Shown here: piece after piece, positions 46,101 through 58,060 of the stretch
How positions within the stretch are numbered: position 1 is the first letter of the stretch
Layout: each line of letters starts with the position of its first letter
The notes under the pieces: model-generated
Seen by the model: the letters and a program-made list of their open reading frames with translations, nothing else
The model's database searches: none
Told to the model about the DNA's origin: nothing
Assembly: GCF_023973825.1 (NCBI RefSeq)
Contig: NC_090123.1
Span: 1,409,501 to 1,473,500 of the forward strand
Length of the DNA: 64,000 nt
From: Plasmodium brasilianum
Taxonomy: Eukaryota > Apicomplexa > Aconoidasida > Haemosporida > Plasmodiidae
Reading direction: 5' to 3'
Translations under genes and position numbers: made by a program

Positions 46101-47653
46101 AATGCATTAGTTTTTTAATTGATATTATTACTCCTTATTATTATAAAAATCAAGAGATTTTGTTAGATATGCTAAAAGAATTTAAAAAATATTATACTAC
46201 TGTTTATGCTATTGTTTATAATTTAGAGGACTACTTGTATTTATTAAAAGAGAAAGAATGTCAAAAGGATAAGGAAACATATATGAACGACGATTTTGCA
46301 AAAAGCTGTACAGTATATTCTGTTTCCTACTCTATCTATTATTCACTCCTTACAAAACTAGATGATCTTATTCAAATGTTAAGACAGTACATAAATGAAA
46401 AGAAGGGTGCACCGGGTGGTAGTACTACCACAACTGCTGCTAATGGAAATTTGAAAAGGTTGGTGAACTGCAATGTTTCGAATGAGACACACCCGGAACA
46501 GGGATTAGTAGCTGAGATGAGAACCGAGTTAGAAGCAGGGTCAGAAGCTCAGATGCAAAGAGGAAATACTAAAGACGACAATGAGTTCGACACAAACGGA
46601 GAGGCATATCAATTCGGCAGAAATACAAAGTATAGGAAAAAAAATGAAGGAAGAACAGGAATGACAATGAAGAAAAAAGCGTATAAAAGATACTTAACAA
46701 TACAGAACAGCAGTTTAAAAAATAGACAAAATGGTGAACATATGAAACAAATAAATGTTGAAGATATACTAGAATTGTTAAATCAGTTTGTACATGATTA
46801 TTTATATTTACTATTACTACCACCAATATACCATCATCCTCTAGCATATGAACTAATTATACATAGACCCGATCGAGATTTCACAGACATAATGACAAGA
46901 GATATAAAATATGAACTCTTACAAACATTATGTTATACCAAACCATATAAAACTGGGAGCCTGATGTGTTCATGTTGCTTTTTTCCAGAAAATTTAGAAA
47001 ATAGTGATCCTAATACTAACATTGTATGCGACAATAAAATATATTTAAACCCCTACTATGATAACATATCATCTTTAGAGGACTTGGTAAACATTTACAG
47101 GATTTATGAAAAATGTAATAAAACCATGGATTTGTATAATCTGTTCATTCTTTTTCTAAATATCAAAATAGACACATTGGGGAAATACTCTATGGAAACT
47201 ACAAAAGAACTACAATCGAAATCATTGCAGAAGGAAGGAGATGACTACTTATATGGTGAAGTGTTACAAGAATATTACTTAAAATTCATAGTAGCTGTTA
47301 GTACCTTTTGCTCTTTCTTTAAAATTTTGAAACCTCCAAATGTATCAGCTCTTCTAAATTACAATGAAAAGGGAGAAGAAATATTTGATGATGATGATGA
47401 TGATGATATTGATGATAATACTACTAAAGGAAGGCAAGGTGCAAATGCGGAAGAATCTGTTACGAAATTTTTAGCTGATATTAAAAAGTCCTTACAAGGA
47501 TGTACTAGTAAGAAGCTATTGTTTGGTAAGTTATACTATAACCAAACAATTGTGTCAAGGGAATTATATTTGCAAAGAATGATAGACTATAATTCTGAGT
47601 ATAAAAATCAAGTGCATTTTGAAAACGATAACATTAAACGGCAAAAAAATTGA
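43181..47653 (+). CDS. ORC3: origin recognition complex subunit 3
   Basis: Single exon, 1490 residues, about twice the length of animal ORC3 because of Asn/Lys/Asp-rich insertions. ORC3 is a subunit of the complex that marks replication origins and loads the MCM helicase. An AAA+-like core segment is visible at about residues 437-503: VVVLIHDCEYFNINILNGIL, then CLSVILGVSTPSFFFNRI and SKLRIKTVD. These match the ORC3 pattern of a degenerate Walker B-like strand, an FVFILGIAT-like strand and an SRLRIK-like segment. The C-terminus keeps LPPIYHHPLAYELI, the IYRIYEKCNKTMDLYNLF segment and YLKFIVAVSTFCSFFKILKP, which align with the family's winged-helix end. No intact Walker A is seen, as expected for ORC3. 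A polyaspartate run lies at about residue 1402. The ORC3 call rests on these pattern matches by eye. Confidence 0.85.
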   Translation: MNEGKSSIYKGKGFILKTANKEYINNSICNRSKNKSSRNNKKYIFVERKKSTFSRYNPVVMPILFNKNNKKNNEYMKKNDINILNEGEINSFLLRNKAFRLTWSCIIKKIKKEIDMQISKNLSNIFEEIFLYSISNNEQLPLILMTAGTNVADHEIIIDTLSYEFKRWNYKKGRISEDSDILKLLCKSEKKGRSDNNYRSGNNDSCFDDRHCKDEPYEDNDIYVCSLNSSTSNNINSSIYNIYNQLYKEYKMRSFLAKYRKKKGNNDNDNYGYGYDNSYDVGMHTRRTSSRDSFSCIKNERNSGISNFSFFLNKEMDQECKINKRMVSIDKLVELYKLMSEVNMRKGGGSSHKGQSGVHTPSLDATDDKYNESNNDNNIGINSGKVGGVRSNSSSNNSNSSDGSYCSYDDNSDNLRINYRKLELYNKQNEYFADGRKKVRVVVLIHDCEYFNINILNGILNVLINLRIDSKMCLSVILGVSTPSFFFNRITTPDTQSKLRIKTVDILNNKLICEYICNSILFENFLPFMINFRTMHAIKLLLHKNNQSVSHLVYILYILTKEFYDNNLLSFLSLPIYYYLNDEQGNDNLEFQTEYSPYTFVRSNQKSFSNYLKYDIRTLHKKIICLCYSSNLYYRHLSYLKKVYSNVLVHNYFLLHGKDSIVHTPTNSDNELINFTLKRNRSNKKKKKKSKDDDNASCHSLSSDPERGSFTNTDKLSTDVNMVSVHWDEKRETTKKRKNSVHLHSTGGMAHQLSGKTMLAQQGEGSGNNLQNGIKNEYEEKNGVNDQHDTNAQYGRSTFNINGGTRKNETADEQGSRCQNDSIFNRNLQAWQFKANAINWWFDHPFKDLIYSYENKKIKDNFINNIDKLLESTEEKCVKNLYDINNIKDINKCLCESSLPTCVLQLIERKYAFNIAINFINIVIKCKSEYANSLKRAEYFRKLFENFEKVKWQENTSILYIEELYKIVERDVKKCISFLIDIITPYYYKNQEILLDMLKEFKKYYTTVYAIVYNLEDYLYLLKEKECQKDKETYMNDDFAKSCTVYSVSYSIYYSLLTKLDDLIQMLRQYINEKKGAPGGSTTTTAANGNLKRLVNCNVSNETHPEQGLVAEMRTELEAGSEAQMQRGNTKDDNEFDTNGEAYQFGRNTKYRKKNEGRTGMTMKKKAYKRYLTIQNSSLKNRQNGEHMKQINVEDILELLNQFVHDYLYLLLLPPIYHHPLAYELIIHRPDRDFTDIMTRDIKYELLQTLCYTKPYKTGSLMCSCCFFPENLENSDPNTNIVCDNKIYLNPYYDNISSLEDLVNIYRIYEKCNKTMDLYNLFILFLNIKIDTLGKYSMETTKELQSKSLQKEGDDYLYGEVLQEYYLKFIVAVSTFCSFFKILKPPNVSALLNYNEKGEEIFDDDDDDDIDDNTTKGRQGANAEESVTKFLADIKKSLQGCTSKKLLFGKLYYNQTIVSRELYLQRMIDYNSEYKNQVHFENDNIKRQKN

Positions 47654-47742
47654 TACCCGGGTCAAACTGCGAAGGGGGGTCGTAGTACGTCACGTAACAT
47701 ATATTGTTTATACATATGCGCATCTCCTCTTACCGTTCGCAG

Positions 47743-47787
<45 letters not shown>

Positions 47788-50413
47788 ATGTATCCCTGCT
47801 GTTTTAATGTTTTAGCACAGATATAAGCTGTGCCGCGTTATCGGTCTTGTCTTTCTTTTTTTTTTCTTTTTTTTTTAAATACTTAACGTGAAAAGGTAGC
47901 TAGCCATTTTTGTGCATGATTTTTTTTTTTTTTTTTTTTTAAATATCTGATATGGAAATATAGCTAGCCATTTGTGTGCATACTTTTTCTTTTTTTTTTT
48001 TTTTTTATGTTTAACGTTAGTACATCATTGATACGTGTTATTATATCTCCCCCCATTTGGAAAAAAGATACTTCAAAATTAAAAGTGAATGTATATAAAT
48101 TATGCAGTGTACAAAATGATAAAAGGCTACAATTAAAACGCAAAATGGGATATTATTTTCATGGTTGCAAAAATGAGAGTTCCTAACATGTTTTCCTTGA
48201 TTTTTCCTCGTTCAATCTTTTTTTTTCTTTTTTTTTTTTTTCGCTTCATACAGACTCTTAGCATATAAAATAATAAGACGGCTTATCATTAATGGGGGTA
48301 GTGCAACTGTATACTAATTTTTGTTGCAACAAACATATATTTGCAAAAATAATTTATATAAGAATAAATAGGGTTACAATGTATTGTTTTTTCTTCCTCC
48401 TTTTTGCACAAATTTTTCACACTTAAACAAAGTAGTTATGTAAAGTAAGATGGGGGAGAGGAGTTCTATTCTTATGCCTTATTTCGAGCGTATTTTACGA
48501 ATTTGTTCCAATGTGTATATTTGCAGACGTATATTCGTATGGATGTATGTTAGTACGTATGAACATCACGTCGATACGTGTGAACGTTATATCAGTACAT
48601 ACATATATATATATATTACGCTTCTGTACATTTAGCAGTGTGTTTCCCTTCTCGTGTACTATGACCTTTAACAGTATATGACGAATTTATTGGTGCAAAC
48701 ACGCAATCATGGGCGTGGGTTGCTGTTCATATGTATCTTCATATATACACAAATGCTGCTTATGTATATGCATATATATGCATATATGCATACGTATATA
48801 TGTATGCACATACACAAGACCCCCATTTTTCCAATGTTCCAACTGTTAATTGCAAAAAATATGAGGAAATTTTAAAATAAAAAATTGTTAACAATGTACT
48901 TAAGAGAAAAGGAATAATTTTATTATAACGTGCAGTTATTCCTTATTTAAAAAAAAAAAATAATAATAAAATAAAAATAAAAATAAAAATAACTACTGTT
49001 AAGCAACTTTTACATTTTAATACTTATCCATAATTAAATTAAAATTTTTTTTTTTTTTTTATTTTTGGGGGAAAAAAATGGTAAAAGTTAATTCTTTCTT
49101 TGCCTTTGAGGCATCTCTTTCTCTGTTCATGTATAATATATATACAATGAGAATTCGCAAAAAAGTTTCATATTTCGTTTTTCGCATAAACCCTTTGTGA
49201 ATAATATTATGAGTATTTTTCACGTATGGATGAATGAATAACAACGGCTGATATATAAAATGATATTATTATATATACTTTAGCTCTTGCTATCTCCATG
49301 CACATATACATAAATATGAAAATTAAGGACTTGAAATGTATTCTTGTAAATACAATGCCATAATTCTTGTAAATGCAATGCCATAATTCTTGTAAATACA
49401 ATGCCATAATTCTTGTAAATACAATGCCATAACATCTTTTTCGCATCTCTTCCAAAAGAAATGTGCAATGTATGTATATATATATATATGTATATATTAA
49501 GAAAAGGGCACGTAACAAATAACGCATCAAACGCGTTCAAATAATAATAATAATTAAAACAATGATTTTCAAACAGAAAAAAAAAAGGGAGCATCAAAAA
49601 TATTAAGTATATACAATTACAACAGCGTACCACACTGCCGCTTCATATTTGGAAGAGAAATGAAAAATTGATTTACGTTCAAAACGAAAAAAAAAAAAAA
49701 AAAAGCCATCCCCCATACGGTAAAAATGTATAAGCATATATATATTATCATATCTCTATATAATACTGTATTTATATAAATTAGCATAATGTACAAACAC
49801 TGTTATATTGTCACTTTGTATAAAAATAGTTCAATTTTTAGTTACTCGAAAACTCGCAAACTGAACGAAAAGAAGAAGAAAAACTTCTTTTTTTAGTGAT
49901 AGAAATAAAAATTAAAATAAAAATAAAAATAAAAATTAAAATTAAAATTAAAATTAAAATAAAAATAAAAAATAATAATCAATCGTTTTAAGAACTTTTT
50001 TGTTTATAGCTTTTTTTTTTTTTTTTATTTTATTTTTTTTTTTTTATTTTATTTTTTTTATTTTTTTTATTTTATTTTTTTTATTTTATTTTTTTTATTT
50101 TATTTTTTTTATTTTATTTTCTTTTTTTTATATTTTGCTGTTTTATTGAAACTTATTTACTTCCTTTTTTCAAGCTAAAGAAAAAAAAGGGAATACGTAT
50201 TATAATATGGCAACTACTTCTAAAGGTTATTTTCCCAAACGAAATAACACAAGAAAAAAGAAAGTGCTTTAGCAGCTTATCATATATACCTATATTTATT
50301 TATATACTTATATATATACTTATATATATACGTATATTTTAGTTTGTATTGATATTTGCACAAAATTTTAACTTCTGGAAATTTTTTATCGCACAGGAAG
50401 GAAAAAGAGTGAC
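47654..50413. other. intergenic region between ORC3 and SPT4
   Basis: 2.8 kb with AT microsatellites (47743-47787), poly-T runs, a 23-base array (49335-49432), TTTTATTTTATTTTTT tracts at 50020-50120 and A-runs. A patch at about 48450-48620 is less AT-rich and opens MGERSSILMPYFERILRI without clear splice support. No gene called. Confidence 0.55.
49335..49432. repeat. 23-base minisatellite (CCATAATTCTTGTAAATACA + ATG)
   Basis: Four copies; CCATAA recurs every 23 bases (49358, 49381 and so on). Confidence 0.9.
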
Positions 50414-50598
50414 ATGAAAAAAATCGATGAACCCTTCTCGGAACATAAGTATAATTTATAAATAAAAAAAAAAAAAAAAAAAAAATGGAATAACTGCTAC
50501 ACGACAGAAAAGTAACGTGCGTCGTATCGCACATATATATATACATATATATATATATTATTTGTATATACATATATATATATATTATTTGTATATAC

Positions 50599-50643
<45 letters not shown>

Positions 50644-51575
50644 TATTTGTATATACTATATGTATATATATTGATACGTTTACGTACACGTAAACATATG
50701 TATATATCGAACCCTTAGCTTGAAGTAAATAACATTTTTTGTTCAATCGTACGTATATGTATAATTATATATATGTATATACAACTATATGTATATGTGC
50801 ATATAACTTTATCTCCTTTTGCTTGAAGAGATTTATTAAAAAAGTCGAGGAACATATCACAAGAAGACAAGGCTTTAAAATTACGTGCCTGTTTATCATG
50901 TCGTTTGTTAAGAACAGAAATGGAGGTAAAACTATCCACCATCGATGGAAAAAAAAAAAAAAAAAAATATCCTTTATTGAGACACTATATGTGCTATACT
51001 GTTTGATTAAACTTTGTACTGTGTTTATGCGTGAGCGATATTGCACTTTCAGCATGTTTGTGGGAGTTGTATACGCATATTTACGTGCATGCATGTATAA
51101 ATATATATGTATATGTTTATATATGTATATGTTTATATATGTATATGTTTATATATGTATATGTTTATATATGTATATGTTTATATATGTGTATGTTTAT
51201 ATATATATATGTTTTTATATGCTTATGTATATATAAGTATGCATGTACATCCACGTGTGCCGTGTGTGAAAGACATTGTGACGTAAAATAGAGGGGAATA
51301 TAAACCCACCTTCTCCATTTTATGATATTTTCCATTTTTTGCAGTTTTACCAAAACGGTTGTAGTAACTGCAAGTTTTTGCAAATGGCGGGAGACAGACA
51401 TAGAATTCATGACTGTACCACAGAAAATTTCAATGGGTTTATGGCTATTACAACTCCTACCAAATCATGGATGGCTCAATATAACGATTTAAGTAAATAT
51501 GCTCCAGGTTTCTATGCCTTACAAGTAGTAGGGGAATTGCCAGAGTCAATAAGAGATTTAAAATCAAATTATTAA
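50414..51575 (+). CDS. SPT4: transcription elongation factor SPT4
   Basis: Three exons: 50414-50448 (35 bases, donor AA/GTATAA), 50829-50925 (acceptor TTGAAG, donor GAG/GTAAAA) and 51345-51575 (acceptor TTTTTTGCAG). Phases 2 and 0 join cleanly to a 120-residue protein, against 117 in human. SPT4 pairs with SPT5 (DSIF) to clamp RNA polymerase II and support elongation. The zinc finger is complete: LRACLSCRLL supplies the first Cys pair and GCSNCKFLQM the second, split by intron 2. The core DCTTENFNGFMAI, then SWMAQYNDLSKYAPGFYAL and VVGELPESI, match the family closely. The three exons lie in different frames, so the gene is invisible as one ORF. Its downstream neighbour PRP22 is convergent. 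Confidence 0.93.
51105..51215. repeat. 16-base repeat TATATGTATATGTTTA in SPT4 intron 2
   Basis: About six copies inside the 419-base second intron (50926-51344) of SPT4. Confidence 0.88.
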
Positions 51576-52482
51576 GTTCTTTTGTTAGAAAAGAAAATAC
51601 ATTTTTTTTTTTTTTTTTTTTTTTTTTTGTAATAAATTACCTTATATGTTAAATATAATTAGCATTTGCAAAAAAGATACATGAACATCAAGAATAATAG
51701 TTAAGTTATTATTTGCTCAATTTGTATAAGTATAAAATAAAAAAAAAAAATAAATAAAAATAAAAAAAACCTAAAAAAAAACTACCCTTTTTTTTTAAGT
51801 GACATTTTGAATTTTTGTGTAAAGTGGAAATTTTCATTTTCATTTTTTTTTTTTTTTTTTTTTGCGTGTGCAAGTAAGTACACATATATTTATATGTGTG
51901 CATATACATGCATGAACAAATGAACAAATGAACGAACTCATCCATAGGAACGCACGTGGACTTTTTCCCGGGGAAGCCTCTCAAAATAGGAGCTTCCCCA
52001 CTCAATAAATAATTTGCTAGTTTTTACATAATAACAATTGGAAGAAATATTAAAATATTTTTCAATTAATTGTTAAAAGTTAGGTGCACGGTTTGTCAAG
52101 GAGATGAAAAATGACTTTGCAAAAAATGAACACAAACACAAAAAAAAAAAAAGGAAAAGAAAAAGAAAAAGCAATAGTAACAGCAAAAGAAAAAGCAATA
52201 GTAATAGCAACAGTAATAGCAAAAGCAATAGTAATAGCAAAAGCAATAGTAATAGCAAAAGCAATAGTAATAGCAAAAGCAATAGCAGTAGGAAAAGGTG
52301 CACACATGTACACGTATCATACATATATACGCGCTCAAATATATACGTACGCGCATACGTACATGCTCACAAGCCCACGTGACAAAACAAAAGCGAGGCA
52401 CAATCCAGCCAATTCGTCAACCCGCTGTGCACCTTACACACGATGCACATGTGTAGCAGGGTAGCCTCGTTTACAAATTTGA
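51576..52482. other. convergent intergenic region between SPT4 and PRP22
   Basis: 3' UTR space of both genes. It holds a T-run at 51602-51628, another at 51844-51864 and the AGCAATAGTAAT array. No gene seen. Confidence 0.6.
52165..52300. repeat. AGCAATAGTAATAGCAAA array
   Basis: Eighteen-base units built from AGCAAT, AGTAAT and AGCAAA hexamers. They give SNSNSKSNSNSK frames on plus and AFAITIAFAI frames on minus. No coding context on either strand. Confidence 0.85.
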
Positions 52483-55400
52483 TCATCCCTTTCTTCTGGA
52501 CAACCTCCATGCGTTCGGTTCTTCGTAGTAATTATGCAAAGGTTCAATCTTTTCTCTTAATTTAATTTTTGATATTTTCTTTTCATCTGCTGGAATAAAT
52601 AAATTTGGGGCTAATTGTATTAACCAGTGTGGTTGTATAATTGTGCAGTCTCTTATGTACTCCTTGTTTGTTAATACTAATTCGTGATAAACAACGAATA
52701 AAGGATTTTTATTAAAAAGAGTTGATGACGGATGAATAAAGACTTGCTGATTGGTTAACAGAGTTGTATAACCTTGTTGACTATCTCTTTTACAAACATG
52801 ATTGAAATAACCAGAGCAAATACTTTTACATATATTTACATATTTGCTTGAATCATTCTTACTAGCACTTTTTTTCACTTCGTAATTATATTTTTCAAAT
52901 ATAGAGAGTAATTGTTTTCTTACATCTTGTGCTCTTTTTAAAGCTCTAGAATGGATAAAATTTTCATGGCACCAGTAATTCGAAAAACTGTTTTCCTTCC
53001 ATTTATTATATATATTTAAATAAGTAATTAGATCTCCTTGAGGCATAACAAATTTATTTTTCTTTTTATCTGCTAATAATGCTTTATTCATTGGTCTATA
53101 AAAAATATTTTGAACACTTAACATACTAACAATAGTAACTACATCATCAGCACAATTGAACTTAATTGATGTTAATAATATTTTTGATAAATTCGGTTCC
53201 ATTGGAAAATTAGCCATTTTCTTTCCTAGTTTTGTTAAATATCCATTATCATCTAATGCACCTAAATAATATAAATTCTCTAAAGAATGAATTAACGTTT
53301 CAATTGATGGTGAATCCATAAAATCAAAATGTAAAAAATCATTTACTCCTAAGGCTTTTAATAATAAAACAATACTACCTAGATTAATTCTTTGTATCTC
53401 GGGTACACTTGTCTCTGCCATTTCATTTTTATATGCTTCTTCTGTATACAACCGATAACATTTCCCTGGTCCTGTTCTACCTGCACGTCCTGCTCTCTGT
53501 TTAGCATTTGCTTTAGATATGGGGGCAACAACTAATGAATCCATATCACGTTTGGAATCATATTTTTTTACTTTACAAAATCCTGGATCAATTACAAAAA
53601 ATATACCATCAATTGTTAAACTCGCTTCCGCTATATTTGTTGATAAGATACATTTCCTACAACCAGGGGGGGCAGGCTCAAATATGATACTCTGCATATC
53701 TGATGGCAGAGATGAATATATCGGTAAAATTATCAAAGGCGGAGGACACATACTTTCCAATTTTTTCATACGCTCATGGAGTATTTCGCAAGCCGTATTA
53801 ATTTCCTCCTGACCTGTTAAGAATACTAAAATATCCCCTGGATGTTCATTCAAATGGATATTCAATACTGTTATTAGACTTGCCTCTACGTAATCACTTT
53901 CCGGCTCCTTCGAGTGAAGAATCTGCGGGGGAAATGGTAGAAAATGCAGGGACATTAGTTAGTAGCATAATGTGAATACTCAAACACGTACGTGGGTGTA
54001 GAAGTATGTGTGGACGTATGTGTGTAAATATTATAAGGATGTTATGTTGATGCATATCATGATACACGTGTCGATGTATACGCAAAACGTTCCCCGGAAA
54101 CTGCTACTCATAAAATTATGAGCAATTTCATTCTGTCTATTTACCTCCACAGGAAATATTTTTCCAGGAATTGTAAAAATAGGTGAATTAAAAAAATACG
54201 TGGAAAATTTCTCTGCATCGAGGGTAGCTGACGTTACTATCAATTTAAAATCGGACCTCTTCCTTACAACATCCTAACAATTGTGCACAGAAGCAATGAA
54301 AAGAAAAACAAAAAAGGATATGTGCTCATGTATACATATACGTATATATTTATATGTACCATTAATGTATACACGCGCCTTTGCTTTTATGCCCACTTCG
54401 CGCTGCACTCAGGTAGCAAAATAAAATGTTGAGCATCAAATTGCTTCTTCTTTAAAAATTTTTAACGGAAATATGTAGAAAAAATGGTAGAGCCTGTTCC
54501 CATTTTTTAAATTATTTAGATATGCTTTTCCTTAAACATATGGTAAAATGGGTATATCTTTATTGTAAGCCTTGTACCTGTCAACATTCTTTTATTTTAT
54601 ATGAAATATTGTCATTTAACAGGCTACAGGTCAACGTAATTATTGCTGATATTAAACATATTTTGCTCACTGAAATTTCGTTGTTATTTCCTTGTAAATT
54701 TTCTTTTTCATTACTCGCCTTATTTTTAATATTATTTATATAAATATGGCATACCTTTAGGAGGCAGAAAAGAATGTCCGTTGAAATGGTTCGTTCATGT
54801 GCCTCATCCAGCTAGAAAAAAAAAAAACATAAAAACAAACAAAAAAGATACATATGTATATACATACACACAAATGTATGAACAGATTTCACAATTAAAC
54901 CTGTACAAGTCACTTATTTTATGAACCGTTCAGGAAAAACCACACATTTGCGCACTCACAAGTAAACGAAAATTTTCCACATTTTTCATTCATTTTTTAT
55001 CTCCTATTTTTATAACTTTTATTTTTTCCACATTTTTCATTCATTTTTTATCTCCTATTTTTATAACTTTTATTTTTTCCACATTTTTCATTCATTTTTT
55101 ATCTCCTATTTTTATAACTTTTATTTTTTCCACATTTTTCATTCATTTTTTATCTCCTATTTTTATAACTTTTATTTTTTCCATATTTTTCATTCATTTT
55201 TTATCTCCTATTTTGTTTTAATTTTAATTTTTTTTTTTCTTCTATTTTTTTTTTAAATTACAATGATGAAGGAATACTTGGAGAGCATCGTGTCGCTTAA
55301 AGTTTCCCGCAGGAGCATACCATCAGTTAAATACTTAATGATGGTATCATTGGATGTACAATCATCGAACCGAATAGAGTACCCAACTTCCTGACCTAAG

Positions 55401-57535
55401 ATACAGCCAAATTCTTCACTGACTCTTTTAGCAATAGACATAGCAGCAACTCTTCTTGGTTGTGTGCATCCAACAATACCATTAAGTGTGTAATTTGCTT
55501 CGTGTAAATACTGCGGGATTTGTGTAGTTTTTCCACTACCTGTCTCTCCTATTACTATAAGTACATTATTTTTTTTAATAGCTAACATTAAATCTTCTTT
55601 TAAATTATATATTGGCAATTTTGCTCTTTGTTCATTAATAGGTATAGCATTTTTAAAACCTACTGAAATATTATTGTTCATGTAATTTTTTCTCCATTCA
55701 GGTAACTCATAACTTTTTCCAATATTTTTTAAAGCTTCAGCAATTGTTCTTTCACCTAAATTTGGTTTTGGATCTTCCCATGGTCTACTAATATCTTTGG
55801 GAATACTGTCAAAAATAGCATTTTGTTCATTTTGTTTTTGTTCTTTTCTTTCTTTAGCTAATGCTGACGTAGTAGTTATTGCTCTTGCTAAAGATCCTTC
55901 TGCATTAACAATAATTTGTATTGGCGATAATTTTGCTCCTGCTTTTGTTGTTTGTCCTTTTAAGAAAGCTGGTTCTCTCTCATTAACTTCTATTTCAATA
56001 ATTTCTTCTTCATCTTCAATTTTTTCATCTATTTTTAAATTTTTATATTCCTTTTTTAAATTATCATCATATATAATACCGCTTTTCATCAATTGTTGTA
56101 TTTCCCATTTTGAATAGTCACTTTGCATTTTTATTACACTCTCATATTTTATAGTTTCTTTTGGATCTTCACTAAATATCTTTGAATTATTTTTTTTTAA
56201 TAAATCATTGTACTCCTCATCCATATCATCAAAAAGAGAGGCATAATAATTGGTATTTCTTTCATTTGATTTTCTTTTTTTTCCTATATCTTCATCATCA
56301 TTCACTAAATTTTTCCCTGTTTTTTGATCCACTTCAGACATATTTAAACTAATTTTATTTCCAAATATTCCCTTCACTTTTACTTTTACTTTCATATTTC
56401 TTTTATAATGTTCGTTTATATTAACTAGTCTCTTACAATTAGGTAATATATCCGTAGCGTGTACCAGCCCTTCTTTATACCCATCCTTAGTTTTAAACGA
56501 AACAAAAAGACCGAAGTCCATCACCTTACTAACACTCCCTCTGAAGATATTATTAACCCTTAGTCCGTCGTAATCATAGCTGTTATTATAGTCATATGTA
56601 TCACTATCCCGATTATTATCACTACCATTACCACTATCCTTATCATCGTAGTGCTCCCCTTTATAACTCCTTTTATCTTTGCTGTGTTTTATTTTCTTGT
56701 TCACCTGATAGGGGGAGCGCCCCAATTCATTTTTCCGCTTTGTGTCGTTTCGCCTCCCGCTGTTTCTGTCCCTATCTTTGTCCCTATCTCTTTCCCTATC
56801 TTTGTCCCTATCTCTTTCCCTATCTTTGTCCCTATCTCTTTCCCTATCTTTGTCCCTATCTCTTTCCCTATCTTTGTCCCTATCTCTTTCCCTATCTCTG
56901 TTCCTATCTCTTTCCCTATCTTTGTCCCTATCTCTTTCCCTATCTCTGTTCCTATCTCTTTCCCTATCTTTGTCCCTATGCCTATCCTGACCGCTCTTGT
57001 CCTTATCCCTTTCTCTGTGGCTCACTTCACATCTATCCCTTGAAGATCCCCGTCGGGGCATGCATCTCTGATGAGGATCGGTTGTCTCCCCCTTATTCTC
57101 TTTGTCTACATTATGTTCAAATGCACTGACAATATTATCATCATTTTTTATAGTTAAGCAGTGATATTTTTTCATTTTTTCATTTTTCCTTTCTATTTCA
57201 TTGATTTCTCTCTTTGATTCATCAAACGATTCAGTACTGTCATTGTCAATATCACCTTTTTTGTTTTTCTTTTTTTTTTTTTCCCCCTCATCATTTATAG
57301 TACCATCAGTATTTGTTTGAGATGACTGCTTAATAATACCATATAGATATTTGAGAACAGACTGTTCAATTTCCCCACCACTTTCAAAAACATCTTTATA
57401 AAATTGTTCTAACGACTTGGATTTTTCACATAAATATATTATAAATTCTGCAAGTGTGTCATCCTCAACTCCCAAATTTTTATTTAACTCTGCATTCACT
57501 TTTTGCGTTAAATTTATCTTGTTTAGGCTATCCAT
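52483..57535 (-). CDS. PRP22: pre-mRNA-splicing factor ATP-dependent DEAH helicase PRP22
   Basis: Four exons: 57535-55262, 54811-54755, 54273-54145 and 53922-52483, all joins in phase 0, about 1299 residues (human DHX8 is about 1220). PRP22 proofreads 3' splice-site use and releases mRNA from the spliceosome. In order: N-terminal helical region, an Arg/Asp-rich repeat (about 175-258), an S1 RNA-binding domain (about 327-400, [17 protein letters not shown]), Walker [16 protein letters not shown] (about 665), motif Ia [12 protein letters not shown] box LDEAHERT (759-766), SAT motif III, motif [18 protein letters not shown] (about 964), then the HA2 and OB-fold domains ending [14 protein letters not shown]1 plus DEAH with this C-terminus is specific to PRP22 rather than PRP2, PRP16 or PRP43. 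The residue before the start is a TTG codon, so ATG 57535 is used. Confidence 0.96.
54966..55215 (-). repeat. 51-base minisatellite in PRP22 intron 1
   Basis: Almost five copies of a unit containing CCACATTTTTCATTCATTTT and ATCTCCTATTTTTATAACTT, spaced exactly 51 bases apart (54977, 55028 and 55079). They fill more than half of the 450-base intron 54812-55261. Confidence 0.92.
56755..56985 (-). repeat. coding minisatellite encoding Arg-Asp-Lys-Asp-Arg-Glu units
   Basis: About twelve 18-base units (CTATCTTTGTCCCTATCTCT on plus) in frame within PRP22, giving an alternating-charge RD/RE tract like the RS/RD-rich N-termini of splicing helicases. Confidence 0.92.
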
Positions 57536-57924
57536 CAACCCAAATGACTATATTTCAATATCTTCGAAGTCAAACGAAATGAAATCAAATGCAAAGCGCG
57601 TGCTCTGCATACCTTTGTATTATATCTTCGTCCGTGCCTTCTCCGCTTACTTTTACTACTACTGCTACTATTTTTTTTTTTATTTTACTGAGGAATCATT
57701 TTAACGAATGAAGAGACAACGTAAAAAGAGGACCTTCTTCTCCTATGCTATTATGTATATATATATATATATATATACATATACGTAATACTAATTAGTT
57801 AATGAGCAATTTTTTTTTTTTTCGTCAAATTTTATTTTGTCAAAAATAAGAAATTTATTTTAACGATCTTTCAGAAATGTTACTACGGGCATAAATTATA
57901 TTATAGCTACAGCTGTAACTACAA

Positions 57925-58060
57925 TAATGAGCACTACTATAAGAACAGTAAAAATTATGAGCACTACTATAAGAACGGTAAAAATTATGAGCACTACTAT
58001 AAGAACAGTAAAAATTATGAGCAATACTACAAGAACGATAAAAATTATGAGAAATAATAC
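57925..58060. repeat. 30-base repeat (ACTACTATAAGAACAGTAAA + AATTATGAGC)
   Basis: Four to five copies upstream of PRP22, probably in its promoter or 5' UTR. It is in frame on plus (TTIRTVKIMS) but has no other coding sign. Confidence 0.88.

Noticed and set aside
56596..57129. Plus ORFs antisense to PRP22 ([15 protein letters not shown] and YLCPYLFP repeats)
   Set aside because: Antisense shadow of the Arg/Asp-rich coding repeat of PRP22.
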